DNA of 64,000 bases, taken from Xiphydria camelus (Eukaryota > Arthropoda > Insecta > Hymenoptera > Xiphydriidae). The notes beneath the pieces were generated by a model. The model made no database searches. It saw nothing but the letters and a program-made list of their open reading frames with translations, and had not been told where the DNA came from. The stretch spans positions 16,299,769 to 16,363,768 of the forward strand of contig OY783201.1 of NCBI GenBank assembly GCA_963678675.1, given 5' to 3'. Below, one piece after another: positions 21,363 to 31,928 of this stretch (positions are counted from its first letter, which is position 1; each line of letters begins with the position of its first letter). Position numbers and translations under genes: made by a program.

Positions 21363-24300
21363 CTATCGGTTACGAGAAGGGTCGCTCGCTCTTGGCGCTA
21401 CTTGCAGTCGTGTCGGAACGTCGTCGATGTGCGCAAGTTTTAGATCCGCCACGTGCTGCTTTCCGATCGATTTGCCTCGCAGATCCGCGAGTTCGCATGT
21501 ACGACGCGATAAAACTTTCGCGATTCGGTACGGCCCCTCGAATTTCGGCGCAAGTTTCGACGCAATTCCCTGCGCTCCCGAAGATAGCACGTGCGATCTC
21601 TTCCAGACGACGTCCCCTTCTGCGTACGTGACGTCGCGGCGACCGCGGTTGTAGTACTTCGCTTGTCTGTCGTGCGCTTTCTCGAGGTACTCTAAAACGA
21701 CGTCGTGAATTTCGGACATTCGTAGCATCCGATCTACCCAGTCCTGTGTATCCGGCGTCGAGATATCGATTTTGCCCTCGATCAGTCGCCTCGCGAAACG
21801 AGGTGGTGCCGGTATTCGTCCGAAGTTTATGAAGGCTGGGCTCGTCTTCAGGGTCGTATGAACCGCCGAATTATACGCGAATTGTAGTTGGTGTAGGTGG
21901 TCGTCCCAGCGTCGATGATTCTCCGTGTACGCGGCGATCATGCTCTTGAGCGTTCGGTTTATCCGCTCCACGGGGTTCGCCTGCGGGTGATACGTAGGGA
22001 GGGTCGCAAAGTGGATGCCAAATCCTTTCAGATAATTCTTGATCTGCTTGTTTACGAACTCCGTCCCATTGTCCGTTAAAAACGTATCCGGACAGCCCCA
22101 GCGGTAAATGATCTCCCGTTCGAGAGCCCTGAGGACGAGCTTCCCCGTGGCAGCGCGCAGTGGTACGCACTCGATCCACTTGCTGTGCAAGTCGAGAAAC
22201 ACGAGCACGTATTTATATCCATTCGGACTCCTTGGTAGCGGACCCATAACGTCGGCCGCTACGACTTTCCACGGGCCGTGCACACTGCGCTGACCCATCA
22301 ATCCGGCCGGTGATCGCTGCTCGACCTTCGTCTTTTGACAGGGGATGCATCGTTGCACATATCCGGTGATGTCCTGGTGCATCCCGGGCCAGTAATAATT
22401 ATCTCGAGCCCGAAGATACGTTTTCGCAACTCCGAGATGGCCGGCTTGCGGGTCGTCGTGTACCTCCTCGAGGATGCCTTCTCGTAACTTCGGCGGAACG
22501 ACTAATTTCCAGGCGTTCAAATCCGGCATTATCAGATCCAGAAAGGCCTTTGGACAATATCGGTATAGTTGGTCGTTCTCGACTTTCCATCCGGCGTTAC
22601 TCGTTGGGAATCGTCGAACGTGTTCGATCCGCCGATCGTACCACTTCTCTCGTGTCGAGAGCGCGGGGGATACGAGGTCTTCTTCGATTGTCGCGATGTC
22701 TATCGATGCGTCTGGCTCGAACATCCGTGATAATGCATCTGGTACGTGATGCAATGCCCCTTTCCGATGGACGACTTCGTAATCGTACTGGAGTAATTCG
22801 AGGGCCCATCGCGCGAGTCTCCCGTCAGGGCTTTTCAAATTATGTAGCCACCGTAGGCTACTGTGATCCGTGACTACCGTGAATTTGAATCCCTCGACTT
22901 ATTGGCGGCACTTCCTGATGGCCCACACGACTCCGAGGCATTCCTTCTCCGTCGTGCTATAATTTCTTTCGGCGTTCGTCAAGGTTCGGCTCGCGAACAC
23001 GATGACGTGCTCGACATTATCGAGGTTCTGCGTGAGTACGGCCCCGAGACCGTAATCGCTCGCGTCCGTCTGTAGCACGAACGGAATCGAGAAATCTGGC
23101 GGTGACAAGACTGGCGCCGTCATGATGGCATTTTTCAACTCGAGAAACGCTTCTTCCTGTTCGCTTCCCCACTGCCACCGCACGTTCTTCTTTAGCAATC
23201 CCGTCAGCGGCGTCGATCTCTCCGCGAAGTTTGGGATGAACCGTCGATACCACGAGGTCATTCCGAGAAACCGTCGTAGCTGGCGAAGATTCTTCGGTGG
23301 TGGATACGCCCGGATCGGCTCGACTTTCTCGGGATCCGTCTGTAACCCGTCTTGATTCACGCGGAATCCCAGATATCGTACCTCGTCGTGGCAGAACTCG
23401 CATTTTTCCGGGTTGATGGCTAATCCAGCCCCCTCGATTTTTCGCAATACGATCTGCAGCCATTTAAGGTGTTCGCCGAACGTGGGCGTCACGACGATGA
23501 TATCGTCGAGGTAGGCGAAGGCATACGGTTCCATCTCCGGACCGATTAGTCTGTCTAGCAAACGCTGAAACGTTGCCGGCGCACCCGAGAGTCCAAACGG
23601 CATCCTCCGAAACTGAAAGAGTCCTCTTCCCGGAACCGTGAACGCCGTCACTTCCTTGCTAGACTCTTCCAGCGGGATTTGGTGGTACGCCTGGCTCAAA
23701 TCGATCGTCGAGATGTATCGTGCAGCTCGCAGTTTGGTCAGGATGCCTTCCATGTAGGGCAGCGGATAGGCGTCTTTCTTCGATACCGCGTTGACTTTTC
23801 GAAAATCCAAGCAGAAGCGATATTTGCCACTTGGTTTCCGTACCATCACGATCGGCGATGACCATTCGCTGGTGGATGGCTCGATGATTCCCTCCGCGAG
23901 CATCCGATCGACCTCTACGTACATGGCTTCTCGCACGGGTGGTGACACAAGGTAATATCGCTGTTTGATGGCCGCATGCCCTTGGACGTCGATACGGTGC
24001 TCGATTAGCCCCGTGCACCCGGTCTTTCCCGAGACTCTCGGGATCTCGTGCTGCAAGAGACTGTCGAGCTCCTTCGCCTCATCCGAGGAAAGCTCGGCGA
24101 TCCCGTGACACGGCTCTTCGCGTGGTTCGTCGAGCTCGTCGGGACAGAGAAACGAATACGTTTTGCCTGTTTCATTCAAAGTCCACGAATTCGCAGATCC
24201 GTCGATGGAGACTCCAAATCTGGTGATGAAGTCCATCCCTAGGATCATATCCATGGCGAGGTTCGGGACGATTCGAATATCGAATTCGAGCTCGAGTCCG

Positions 24301-25148
24301 TCAATCTTGAGAGGTAGAGTCAATTCTTCCCGGACGACCTCCAGGCTACCGTTTGCCGTTTTGATACAGCCCGCGCTCGGCGTTCGGATCTGGATCCCTT
24401 CTCGAAATCGGGGTTGAAGACCGATGGCTCCCATATATGTGCGGGTGGATCCCGTATCGAGCAGTGCGTTAAGCGGGTATCCCTTGACAACGACCGGGAT
24501 GAAGGGACGCGTATCGCCCTCCACCGTGAGAATGTCGTCGCAATGTACCAACGCCTGCGTCTCCGTCGGAATGTCCCCGTCGAAGATGGTATCCGCTTTC
24601 GTCGGCGGTCTCCATTCCTGCGTCATCGCCTTGGTGGGCTCCGGAGGATCGTACTCTTCGATTACGTCGTACGGATCTGTGACCCCGATTCGTCGTACCG
24701 TCGGTGAAACGCGTGTTCTCGCGTCTCGCAACTCCGACTTCGTTTCTTCGGGTCGTACGGATCCGGTCGTCGCTCTCTTCCTTCCAGGATGTGGCGTTAC
24801 CGAAGGCGGATCGGTTTCCGTCGTCGAGCTCCGTCTCGGGCCTTTCGGCGTTTTCGAACACGTCTCGCGTGTCGATCTCCGTTCCTTCGGCCGACCGTCT
24901 GGCGGGGCTAATGCTGAGGAGTTCGGCGTCTCCGATGACCACCCAATCCTGGATCTTCGTGTCTTCATTGGTGTTCGCGGCATCTTCGTAGGCGAGTTTA
25001 TCTTTGAGTGTCGGATCGTCTTCGAATGCTGCGTCGTCCTGTGTCGAGGAGGGGGAGTCGCTTTGTCTACGCGCGCTCCTCCGCTCCTCCGTTTCCCTGG
25101 CACCGTTTGCACTGCGGATCCGGGGTTCCTTTCCTGCATTGATAGCAA
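21363..25148 (-). pseudogene. gypsy Pol: protease, RT, RNase H, integrase; one stop
   Basis: The frame opens 82 nt before the end of gag in the -1 frame, which suggests -1 ribosomal frameshifting. Protease has the retropepsin triad in LNALLDTGSTRTYMG (about residue 231). RT shows FCLDFRKVN, LSQAYHQIPL and the YLDD active site (about 546-549). RNase H starts at TDASDYGLGAVLTQ. A TAA at 22899-22901 follows AIRKCRQ where Tyr is expected; the same frame resumes at once. Integrase has the zinc domain (H-H-CIPC), Asp in VVAADVMGPLPR, Asp in FLTDNGTEFV, Glu in NPVERINRTLKS, and a C-terminal GPY-like block KFEGPYRIAKV. Apart from the stop all catalytic residues are present. Confidence 0.95.
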
Positions 25149-26866
25149 TAATTCCGGATTCGTGGTTCAGGGCACCGCCGCAAACGGTGGTCGGGACTCG
25201 AGCAGTTCCAACATAGCACGACTCTGTCGGCTTTCCGTGCTGGCTCGTCCGTTAATTTCGGATCTTTCGCGGTAGACGTCGCGTGTCGCGGTTCGGTCGT
25301 GGCTTTCGAGGTACGCTGTGCGGAGTCCGTTTTCGGCGTGGCCGTAGGGGTCATTCCCTCCGTCGGGGTCACCGCATGCACTGTCGGTGTTCCTCGTCGG
25401 GTTCGGCCGGCTCGTTCGGCTCGATACGGAAAGGCACCGGTAACCTCCTCGTTCGTCGTCGGCGGTTGGAATCGGCGCATCGCCAGCCAGATTTCTTCCC
25501 TCGCCGTGGCCAAGTCGAGCAAATCCTCCAAGGAGGCCACGTCCTCCCTGTCAATCTCCCGTTGGTACTCCGGACGTATGTTGCGGAGCGCGAGGCGGGC
25601 GAGGTCTTCCGGGTGAGGAGGTCGTTTCATTCTGTCTGCGCTGGCCTCGAGGCAGGTTATGAATTCGACTGCGGTCTCGTTTTCCCCCTGTGTACGTTTC
25701 CGCAGATAGTCGTCCAGCGTCCACTCAAGATCCCGTGTTCCGAAGCGGGCGAGGAAATCCTTTCTGAACTCGGCCCAGGTGGACCATTGCCCCTTCCGTT
25801 TCCGGGCCCACTGTCGCGGCAGATCGTCCAAGATCGACGGCATAGCGGCCAGGAGGATATCAAGACCGAGACAGGCGAACTCCGCTTTGTCTTCGACCTT
25901 CTCGATGAAGTCCTCCGCACTTCCGTCGCGACGACCGGCGTAACTTAATCTCCAGCGATGGACGATGGCGGTTGGATCTCTCGGGGCAGCGTACATCGCA
26001 CCGGGCGGCGTTCGGCCAAGCCCGTACGTATTCTGGTCGATCCCGGAACCGGGGAATTCTGGCGGGGTGACGTGCTGTCGCAACGGGGAGCTACTCCGTG
26101 CGAACGTTACAGCTCCGCCTCGTCGCAGTACTTCCTCGCCGGGTATCGGCCTCTCGTTCAAGCGGGCATGGTCATTTCTCGGTCGACTCGTAGCCGGGGA
26201 TGGAGCAGTGACCGAGGGCTGAGGGCGAGCGTCCCCTCTCTCTCTCTCTTCCCGTCGGGGGCGATCTAGGCACGTTGTCAGAACGCGCCGGACGGCTTGG
26301 CCGATTTCGCTCTCCAATTCTTCGCGGATCGTGCGCGAGGCGTTCGCCAGAAAACCGAGCGGGTCCTGGTCGGGATGCAGGGTTCCCGGATCTCCAAGAT
26401 ATTTCCTGAGGATGCGCTGGGTGGCCTGGCCGAACTCACCCTCCATCCTCTCGCGAAGGGGACGGGAGACGTTAGCCACAAATTCCGGGGGCTCTTGATC
26501 GCGAGACCCTGGTTCCGGCCCTTCCATGGGCACCCTCGGCCTCGGGGCTGGAGGAGGAAGCTCCTGTTCCTCAGCGACAGGTCGTCGTGGTAGGTTAAGC
26601 CTCGGGATCGGCGGACCCGCGTTCCGGTCCAGGAACGCCATTCTTCCGATAGTCGTATCGAGCGGAGGAACAATCGGCCCTCCCGCGTACGCACTAACCA
26701 CCGTGCGTGGAAGCGACTCCGTGACTCGCGTCAGAGCCGTCGACGACAGGGGTATCCAGGGAGCGGCAGTTGCCCGTAACGGGGGGGCTACGATTCCCGG
26801 TGGCACCTCCGGTGCCGTCGTGGTCGTCGGTGGCGTCTCCCTTCTCGCGGGCGCGTCTCCTGGCAA
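25067..26866 (-). CDS. gypsy Gag, main open frame
   Basis: The product is the structural capsid/nucleocapsid precursor. The 599-codon frame has a Pro/Arg-rich N-half, a capsid-like helical region (AEFACLGLDILLAAMPSILD, WSTWAEFRKDFLARFGTRD, RPEYQREIDREDVASLEDLL) and an unusual C-terminal zinc cluster CWNC-x4-H-x4-C then CYQC and CKRC over the last 50 residues. The pol frame overlaps its last 82 nt. Another frame upstream (26694-27233) probably encodes the true N-terminus, so this start is uncertain. Confidence 0.88.
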   Translation of the reverse strand: MPGDAPARRETPPTTTTAPEVPPGIVAPPLRATAAPWIPLSSTALTRVTESLPRTVVSAYAGGPIVPPLDTTIGRMAFLDRNAGPPIPRLNLPRRPVAEEQELPPPAPRPRVPMEGPEPGSRDQEPPEFVANVSRPLRERMEGEFGQATQRILRKYLGDPGTLHPDQDPLGFLANASRTIREELESEIGQAVRRVLTTCLDRPRREERERGDARPQPSVTAPSPATSRPRNDHARLNERPIPGEEVLRRGGAVTFARSSSPLRQHVTPPEFPGSGIDQNTYGLGRTPPGAMYAAPRDPTAIVHRWRLSYAGRRDGSAEDFIEKVEDKAEFACLGLDILLAAMPSILDDLPRQWARKRKGQWSTWAEFRKDFLARFGTRDLEWTLDDYLRKRTQGENETAVEFITCLEASADRMKRPPHPEDLARLALRNIRPEYQREIDREDVASLEDLLDLATAREEIWLAMRRFQPPTTNEEVTGAFPYRAERAGRTRRGTPTVHAVTPTEGMTPTATPKTDSAQRTSKATTEPRHATSTAKDPKLTDEPARKADRVVLCWNCSSPDHRLRRCPEPRIRNYCYQCRKGTPDPQCKRCQGNGGAEERA

Positions 26867-27233
26867 AATCCGTGCCTCTCATATTCGCGGAGAAGCCGTC
26901 GGAGGACACTTCCCTCGAGGTCCTGCGGGCCGCCGGCAAATCTTCCTTGCGGTTCTGGGAAGGATTCACCGGGTTCTCCCTGGCCGGTAACCTCCCCCCT
27001 CCTTGCCGGTACGTGAGGGGTCGGTTCGGGGCTACCTCCCCCGAGGTACTCGGTGGAGGGACTTCGATTTCCGACCTCCGGAGCCGAGCCGACCTCATTT
27101 CCCTCTTCACTCGCGCACCCAGAGTGTGAGGATCTCCACTCGGGTCGAGTCCGAGCTCCTCGGCGATTCCTCGTAGTTCGTCAAGGACCGCGGAAGCGCG
27201 GCTCACTCGCGAGTCACCCGACGCACGTGACAT
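26694..27233 (-). pseudogene. probable Gag N-terminus, out of frame
   Basis: A 179-codon frame begins MSRASGDSRVSRASAVLDEL and contains a helical, charged segment to about residue 60, then Pro/Ser-rich sequence. After about residue 120 composition becomes random-looking while the overlapping Gag frame becomes Pro/Thr-rich and protein-like. I infer one Gag gene from 27233 broken by a 1-base indel near 26860. A separate leader ORF is the alternative. Confidence 0.5.
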
Positions 27234-27810
27234 CGTATTTCGCCGGCACTATCGGAAATTGGGATCCGCACTCCAATCCACTCGCGTGCGTACTCGACGA
27301 ATCGGTCGTCGATCGCTCAGCTGACCGAGCCCGGAACCGATTCGAACTAACGCGGCGTCGGCGCGACGGCCGATCAGCTGTTCACACGCGTGTCTGGGTC
27401 CCGGCCCAGGCGACGGGGATCCACCGGGTAGTCGTCGCGGTCGGTAATGTGGATCTCCTACGCCGCACGCGTGTCGAAATCACGCCGCGCGCGTGTTGAA
27501 ATCACGCCGCAGCCGTATATCTAAAACTATCTTACGCACTACTACTACGCCTCGTCGGTGAGCCAGGGGGGAGTGCCCCCCTTCTCGTCGCGCGAAAGGT
27601 TCGTTTCGGCCTCGCTGCGTTCGAACCACTCGACCCGTCCCGTCGCGATAAGGTCGTACGAAACGTAAACAAAGCTACAACGGTCGAGTGCCGTCCCCGT
27701 CCCAGCCGTGAAAGCTAACAAAGAAATGCCCTTCGCCGCTACAAATTCGAACTCGCAACGATTCTCAAATCTTCGAATCAACGCTTCGCGAAGGAACTTT
27801 CTACGCGGCA

Positions 27811-27828
27811 GCCCCACGTTGGGCGCCA
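27811..27828 (-). promoter_or_regulatory. gypsy primer-binding site, tRNA-Lys
   Basis: Minus-strand TGGCGCCCAACGTGGGGC begins 3 nt after the 5' LTR. Its complement, GCCCCACGTTGGGCGCCA, matches the 3' end of insect tRNA-Lys(CUU) plus CCA. Confidence 0.88.
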
Positions 27829-27831
27829 ATT

Positions 27832-28948
27832 TGTGACGTAGCGTTTCCCTGAGGGCCCGCGAAGCCCTCCGCTAATCACTAAACGGCGGCTACGCCGCCA
27901 CTCGCGGGTCTATAACCGATGGGCGCCAGGTGCGGTTACGGCCGCACCACGTGAAGAGGCAAGCACTCTCTCCTCCTGAACTCCGCGGGATCGGAAACGA
28001 TCCGATCGCGATCGCGTCCGGCTACCACAGCATTTGGTAGAGGGGCGGTTCGTTGGACGTTGGCTGGGACACGGGAGGACGGAACCTACGGGCGAGGGCG
28101 CGAAATGAAAGCGGAAAACAACGTCGACTCCTAGCTAATCGCAACTCTTTATTTTCCCGACTCTCGGGACCGGGGTCCCCGCACGCCGCTCGTACTCGGG
28201 GAACGATCCTCGACGCAATACCGGTGCCGCGTGCACCTCGCTAACCGCGGCGACGCTAAACGCTATTCGGACACGCACCTACGTTGTCGCTCCTCGACGA
28301 GACGGGCCCCTACATCGAATCTAACGACGCTCGTCGGCAATTAGGGGACGCGGACGCGACAATACTAGGACGCGACGAGCCACGTGAACGATACGCGTCG
28401 TTAACGCCGATCGCGAGACGGGAGGATCGCTCGCGAAAAGATACCTTAGCTCGCGATAAAATCGTCGGCGTCGTCGGGACACGTCCGGACAATGGCCACG
28501 CGAGCCCTACGTCGTCGGAAGCACGTGGCGTACTCCTCGAACAAGTCACGGCGGGTCTCGGGAAAAACAAAAAGGGCGTACCGACTATCGTCGCAGGTGT
28601 CGTTGCTTCCTTAGGCTCTCCTTCTTCCTTCCGGGCGTCGTCGGAACGTCGTCGGCGGTCGTACTCGTTTTTATTCCTTGCGGGTTTTCGACACGACCTC
28701 GTGCCTTGCGCGCTGGACAAAGAGTGCCGGCTTTTCCAGCCAAGACCCGTCACGTGGGCGCCTCGCGGTCTTCCCGGTTGCCCCGCGGGCTCAAGAGGTG
28801 GCTCTTCGATAGCCATCGGCTATCGATCCGTATCCTCCCCGTCGATCGATACTGATGCGTCCCGTCCGTATCGACGTCCCGATCGCGCACTTATTTTCAA
28901 AGGGGCCGCTTGCTCCCTTTTTGTGACGCGGAGCGAATCCACGTCACA
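27832..28948 (-). repeat. gypsy 5' LTR (1117 bp)
   Basis: Same ends and length as the 3' LTR. In the element's sense this copy drives transcription. The interrupted Copia reading frame runs 40 codons into it as an accidental extension. Confidence 0.95.
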
Positions 28949-28949
28949 C

Positions 28950-30613
28950 ACCATTCTCTCGAACTCGACGAATCGCTCATAGACGTCCGCCTTGTGTCGC
29001 ATGAAATAAACAACTCGAAACCCGGTGGCATCGTCCTTGAAGAGCACGTAATATTTCGTACCTTTCACTGACGCCATCGCTACCGGACCACACACGTCGC
29101 TGTGAATGTACTCGCCCGGCTTTCTCGGGACCTTTATAGTTTCCTTCTTGAACGGCAGCTTGTGTTGTTTCCCAAGCTGGCACGCTTCACAGAAAAACTC
29201 TTCCATATCCTTGACACTGACCCCACTCACTGCCCCCTTTTTGACAAGCTCTGTGATCGCACGCTTGTGAATATGTCCCAGTCTTTCATGCCAGATCCTG
29301 AGATCAGTCGACGCGACGTTCGTCTCCTGCCGTGTTTTCGGTACTCGGAAGAACATCCGGTACAGACTGTTCGTCTGCTTCACACCTGTGGCTACCGTTT
29401 CACCGTTGTGCGAAACTTCCACTGTGTTCCCTCCGAAACCTACGCGAAATCCTTTTGACGTGCATGCACCGACCGAGAAGAGATTTCTCGTGATTCGTGG
29501 AACAAGCAGCACGTTTTCTATCGATCCTGACGTCCACGCACCGTTTACGAGCTTCTCAACATGCACATCCCCGATGCCGACCACTTGGCACTCGCCGTCG
29601 TCGCCTAGAAAGACACTCTCTCCTTTCATCGCACGTAGATTCACTAGCCAGTCCCGTCGAGACGTGATATGCGCCGACGCTCCACTGTCCAAAATCCACA
29701 CGTCCTTTTTGCGAAGACTGAGTAAATGGTCTTTCTGCTCCCTCGTTGGTTGCTCTGCGACGTTACACCCGTCCGACTCACTAGTGTAATTGGCAGCATA
29801 TGTGTCGACAACGAACGCGCAGTTGTTGCTCGCATGTCCCCTGTCACTCTCTTTCTTGGCCTCTTTCTTCTTCTGGCTGCACTCGCTGGCGTAATGCCCC
29901 AGCTGTTGACACCGGTAGCACTCGATGTCATTCTTGGATTTCTTCTTCTTTTTCTTTTTCTTTCCGTCGTCCTTGGATCCAGTTTGTTTTGTTTCAACGC
30001 CTTTTTTACTGTTGCCCTCGCCGTCTTCGGCCAGGTTGCATTCCTCGCGAATCAGGCGCTCGAGTAGGTACGTCACGGTCTGTCGCGACGGTTCCACGCT
30101 GTCCCACGCGGTCTTGAGCACGCTGTATTTCGGCGTCAGACTTGACAAAATCTTCGCGATTACAGCCGTGTCCGGTATCGTCTCACCGAGATCAACTAGC
30201 TGTCTTGCCATGTTCTGAATCGTTGACACGTGTTGAACCACGGAGTCCGTGGACGACATCCTGTGCGAGTAAAACCGCTGGGTCAACGACCCCACGTTCG
30301 ATGAGGACCTTTGCTCGTGCACTGTGCACAGCTTCTCCCACATTTCCTTTGCTGAACTGCACACAATGACGCTTGTCACTTGATCCGCTTCCATCGTCGA
30401 CGCGATCACTGCAGTGGCCTTCGCGTTGTCTCGAATCCACGCCTTCATGAGCGCAGCATTTGCTCCTCCCGCACTTGCTGGCTTCTCCCTCGTTCCGTCG
30501 ACGACGTGGAAAATGTCTTTGGCTATCAGCACCGCCTGTATTTGGAACTTCCAAGCTTGGAAATTTGTCCCGTCGAACCGTTTCACCGCACGCACGAGCC
30601 CGTCGTCCGGCAT
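28950..30613 (-). pseudogene. Copia Gag-protease-integrase, 5' part
   Basis: Starts MPDDGLVRAVKRFDGTNFQA, the normal Copia Gag opening, and is open for 554 codons until the gypsy insertion. Gag (UBN2-like) spans residues 1-200. A Lys run precedes the CCHC knuckle CYRCQQLGHYASEC (232-245). The protease DSG is at 309-311 in WILDSGASAHIT, and the pre-integrase zinc motif includes WHERLGHIHK and CEACQLGK. Integrase starts about 495 with its first Asp in YIHSDVCGPV. The gene stops at FERMV where the gypsy LTR begins, and the remainder is at 17301-19380. Removing gypsy and one CACC restores frame across the junction. Confidence 0.95.
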
Positions 30614-31465
30614 CTCGAATGTCCACTTCTATATAAACCGGGGACACACGAAAAATATCCGCACCTAGCGAGTCCGCAGTCCACTTCACACACGTTTCAC
30701 TGGCTCTCTCGACTCCTATCCGCCCGATCGCTGCGATACGGTCATATATTGTCTCCAAGTCCTGTCACACTCTGTGAGCCCACGTTGCGTAATGGCCGCC
30801 TCGCCCGCGTCGCACGCCTCTCGCGTCTGACCGGTCCGCGTTGCGCGCCACACGTGCTCACGCTCACAAAACCAAAAAAAAATATTTCTCCCTTATCGCT
30901 CCACACTGACTGCGGGGCTCGTTTCCACGAGACACGCTCCCCACAGCAACTCGATGCCCGAGATCCACCCGGTTTCCCGTGCCACACGTGTCCACCCGGC
31001 TCGCACCGCACACCGTGTTTCATCAACGAAAATGTCCGAGAAACCCGAAAATATTCGTCGCGCAAGTCGTGACCAACGTCTCGTGAATTATTCCTGCAAT
31101 AATTCCTCGCCGCGGTTGCTCGATGCCCGAGATACGTCTCGTTCCTGCTTGCTCCAGCAACGTTCGTGTCCACGCGTAATGGCCGCCCTTCGACCACGCC
31201 GTACCTTGCCGCTGAGCAGCACCACGTCCCGCGTGCCGCACACGAAAATACTCGGCGAAACCCGAAAAATATTGCACGTGCTAGGTGTACTCCACCCCCG
31301 AGAATTCCCGACGCACTAATTCTCTGCCGCGGAGGCGCGATGCCTGAGATATACGTCGATTACCGCCGACGTTTCGACGCGCCACGTTTTCCTTCTCTCC
31401 GACCACCTGTCTTACACACTCGCGAGTCACTTTTCCAAACGATCAGAGCTTCGCCGGCTCGTATC
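30614..31465 (-). other. Copia leader with degenerate repeats
   Basis: The 5' untranslated region of Copia. Loosely repeated units of about 200 bp contain CGATGCCYGAGAT (three times at 30949, 31120 and 31339) and CGAAACCCGAAAAATATT-like phrases. No convincing ORF. Confidence 0.6.
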
Positions 31466-31479
31466 CTGGGCCCATAACC
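31466..31479 (-). promoter_or_regulatory. Copia primer-binding site, internal tRNA-iMet
   Basis: Minus-strand GGTTATGGGCCCAG starts right after the 5' LTR. It is complementary to the anticodon stem-loop of initiator tRNA-Met (CTGGGCCCATAACC), the half-tRNA priming known for Drosophila copia. Confidence 0.9.
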
Positions 31480-31786
31480 TGTTGAGGCAGTTGCAGGATC
31501 TGTTTGGAGAAGTGATGGAGAGATAGGAATAAAATGAACGATACTCTTTTCTGCCGGAGAAACTATTGAATATATTTCGGTTACGTAAGCTTAGAAGGAA
31601 GAATCCGTTTCCTTCTAAGTACGGAGTATGACTAACGCTCGCCGCTGCTTCCTCGATCATCTTCGCACGCGAAGAGCGGCGCCACCGTCTCTGTTCAGCT
31701 CCGCTCAGGAACCGTCGATCTCGCCCGACGCTCGGGTATTGTTGGCTATAGTCGATTCGCCTAAATGTGACGACTTATCCTCAACA
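31480..31786 (-). repeat. Copia 5' LTR
   Basis: 307 bp, same termini as the 3' LTR. It carries a 24-nt near-palindrome around AGAAGGAAGAATCCGTTTCC near 31590. Confidence 0.95.
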
Positions 31787-31928
31787 CTCACAACCACCCG
31801 ATCTCCCCTATTTGTTTTTTACATTCACTTTCCATACGATATTGACCACCATGTCCAATAGCTAATGACCGGGGCGCAACAATATCCAACTTTAACCAAG
31901 CGACTGCGGGTAGAACACGATTATTTAA

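Larger units (their letters stand above)
19381..28948 (-). mobile_element. Ty3/gypsy LTR retrotransposon nested in Copia
   Basis: The element is 9568 bp with 1117-bp LTRs at 19381-20497 and 27832-28948, and CACC duplicated at 19377-19380 and 28949-28952. Sense is minus. A tRNA-Lys primer site follows the 5' LTR, a polypurine tract precedes the 3' LTR, and the order is gag, protease-RT-RNase H-integrase, then an extra ORF. LTRs differ at about 13 positions by eye (about 99% identity), so insertion is young relative to most of the window. One stop in pol and a likely shift in gag are the main lesions. Confidence 0.97.
16943..31786 (-). mobile_element. Copia LTR retrotransposon, interrupted
   Basis: LTRs of 305 and 307 bp (16943-17247 and 31480-31786) start TGTTGAGG and end CCTCAACA, with the direct duplication CTCAC at 16938-16942 and 31787-31791. 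It reads on the minus strand in the Copia order Gag, protease, integrase, reverse transcriptase, RNase H. A gypsy element sits inside the integrase gene; without it Copia is about 5.27 kb, normal for the family. LTRs differ by three substitutions and two 1-base indels by eye. It inserted in the right inverted repeat of the pogo-like element. Confidence 0.97.
14947..31808 (-). mobile_element. pogo-like TA element, outer shell of nested stack
   Basis: The left end GGGGAGATCGGGGGGTTATG (14947) and, once the Copia insertion is ignored, the right end at 31808 (read inward GGGGAGATCGGGTGGTTGTG) form inverted repeats bordered by TA at 14945-14946 and 31809-31810. Subterminal GGGGGGTTGTGAGACA motifs recur at 15151, near 15793 and 15817 (inverted), and at 16918. 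Removing the nested Copia and the smaller element at 16122 leaves about 1.2 kb. A PHD-like finger on the minus strand (15325-15560) is the only coding remnant. Pogo/Tc1 affiliation rests on the TA site and the finger. Confidence 0.72.

Noticed and set aside
24424..25275. 283-codon plus-strand ORF
   Set aside because: Antisense shadow of the gypsy gag/pol gene in GC-rich DNA; no motif of its own.
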